A stretch of 6,971 bases of DNA, from positions 1 to 6,971 of the forward strand of contig JAGHTV010000435.1 of the NCBI GenBank assembly GCA_018065165.1, read 5' to 3'. Every line of letters begins with the position of its first letter. The stretch's first letter is position 1. Below the pieces are notes generated by a model. That model was not told the origin of the DNA, did no database searches, and saw only the letters and a program-made list of their open reading frames with translations. Shown in pieces: positions 6,448 through 6,971 of the stretch. This DNA is from Candidatus Sodaliphilus fimicaballi (GTDB taxonomy: Bacteria > Bacteroidota > Bacteroidia > Bacteroidales > Muribaculaceae). The translations under genes and the position numbers were made by a program.

Positions 6448-6971
6448 AATTTTATTATCAGTCTTTTCATATTTCGCTGCAAATAATAATTTGCCTAGAA
6501 ACCTATTTTTTCTTATTATTGCGCTAACCAATAAACATAGCAAGAGAATAACTATCGCCATTAAAAACATAGGTAGACGGTTTTGCGATGCAACACCCCA
6601 TGCAACAAATTTATCATGGAAAAATGGCACATAGTAAATAAGGAAATAGTGCATTAGATAAATATCTAATGTGCGACGTCCAACATACGATAAACATCTA
6701 GTTACCCTACTCGTTTCGGTAAACAATGACCTAAACCTAACAAATAGTCCAAATACAAATAATAATCCAGCTATAGGCAGTGTATATACCGTCATTATAT
6801 AGGTAATTAATTGGGGAGTAATATATATACCTGCAAAACGTGGTAATTGAATTGCTACACACAATGCCATCACGGGTAGGAACCATTTAGTATCACATAC
6901 ACTGGTCACCTTATCCATATACTTACGAGCAAAAGAGCCCGAAATGAAATAAACAAAATATCGTGTCATGC
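6433..6971 (-). CDS. Acyltransferase-3 family membrane protein, C-terminal half (5' end outside window)
   Basis: Acyltransferase-3 (OafA/WecH-like) proteins are multi-spanning inner-membrane enzymes that typically O-acylate sugars of O-antigen, capsule, exopolysaccharide or other glycans. The frame runs from the right edge to a TAG at 6433-6435. The ATG at 6967-6969 is probably internal, because the family is usually about 330-380 residues with around ten membrane helices and only about 178 residues are visible here. Numbering from that Met, hydrophobic stretches lie near 2-12, 28-42, 53-77, 101-117 and 133-152. The family's late signature is SYVGRRTLDIYLMHYFLIYY (94-113), resembling the usual GxxSLxIYLxH pattern. 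The tail is basic and polar and ends in QIVH. The catalytic His/Arg region of the N-terminal half is outside the window, so activity and substrate cannot be judged. The gene is far more AT-rich than the gcv genes and has no evident link to glycine metabolism. Confidence 0.82.
   Translation of the reverse strand, partial: MTRYFVYFISGSFARKYMDKVTSVCDTKWFLPVMALCVAIQLPRFAGIYITPQLITYIMTVYTLPIAGLLFVFGLFVRFRSLFTETSRVTRCLSYVGRRTLDIYLMHYFLIYYVPFFHDKFVAWGVASQNRLPMFLMAIVILLLCLLVSAIIRKNRFLGKLLFAAKYEKTDNKIQIVH

Noticed and set aside
1..6971. CRISPR arrays, tRNA or rRNA genes, insertion sequences, or phage genes.
   Set aside because: No spaced direct repeats, cloverleaf-like stretches, transposase motifs or terminal inverted repeats were seen; nearly all of the window is accounted for by metabolic and membrane-protein genes.

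Overview
The window holds the 3' part of a lipoate-protein ligase gene followed by a complete glycine cleavage system (GCS) gene set on the + strand: gcvT, gcvH, gcvPA, gcvPB and a dihydrolipoyl dehydrogenase (lpdA-like). The 3' part of a convergent acyltransferase-3 membrane protein gene lies on the - strand at the right edge. Base use, A-rich leaders without Shine-Dalgarno (SD) sites before four of the five complete genes, and the protein style suggest a gut-type Bacteroidales bacterium (Prevotella/Muribaculaceae-like). This placement is an inference from the look of the sequence, not from a search.

Layout. Positions 1-540: C-terminal half of a lipoate-protein ligase, cut by the left edge. 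550-1641: T-protein. 1690-2070: H-protein with its lipoyl lysine. 2109-3461 and 3479-4957: the two subunits of a split P-protein, the second preceded by a strong SD. 4958-5019: a spacer with a GC-rich hairpin. 5020-6363: L-protein. 6392-6447: a long A/T-flanked hairpin that looks like a bidirectional terminator and reaches into the end of the next gene. 6433-6971: C-terminal half of an acyltransferase-3 family membrane protein on the opposite strand, visibly richer in A+T than the GCS genes.

How the genes fit together. The ligase attaches lipoate to the H-protein lysine. The P-protein heterotetramer decarboxylates glycine and loads the aminomethyl group on the lipoyl arm. The T-protein transfers the one-carbon unit to tetrahydrofolate and releases ammonia. 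The L-protein reoxidises the dihydrolipoyl arm with NAD+. The cluster therefore encodes all GCS proteins plus the enzyme that activates the H-protein. The operon promoter and any glycine riboswitch would lie upstream of the window.

I see no novel system here. This is a well-understood metabolic operon. The points worth a second look are the split P-protein with its isolated strong SD, the hairpin before the L-protein gene, the terminator that overlaps a coding end, and the compositional step at the right edge.
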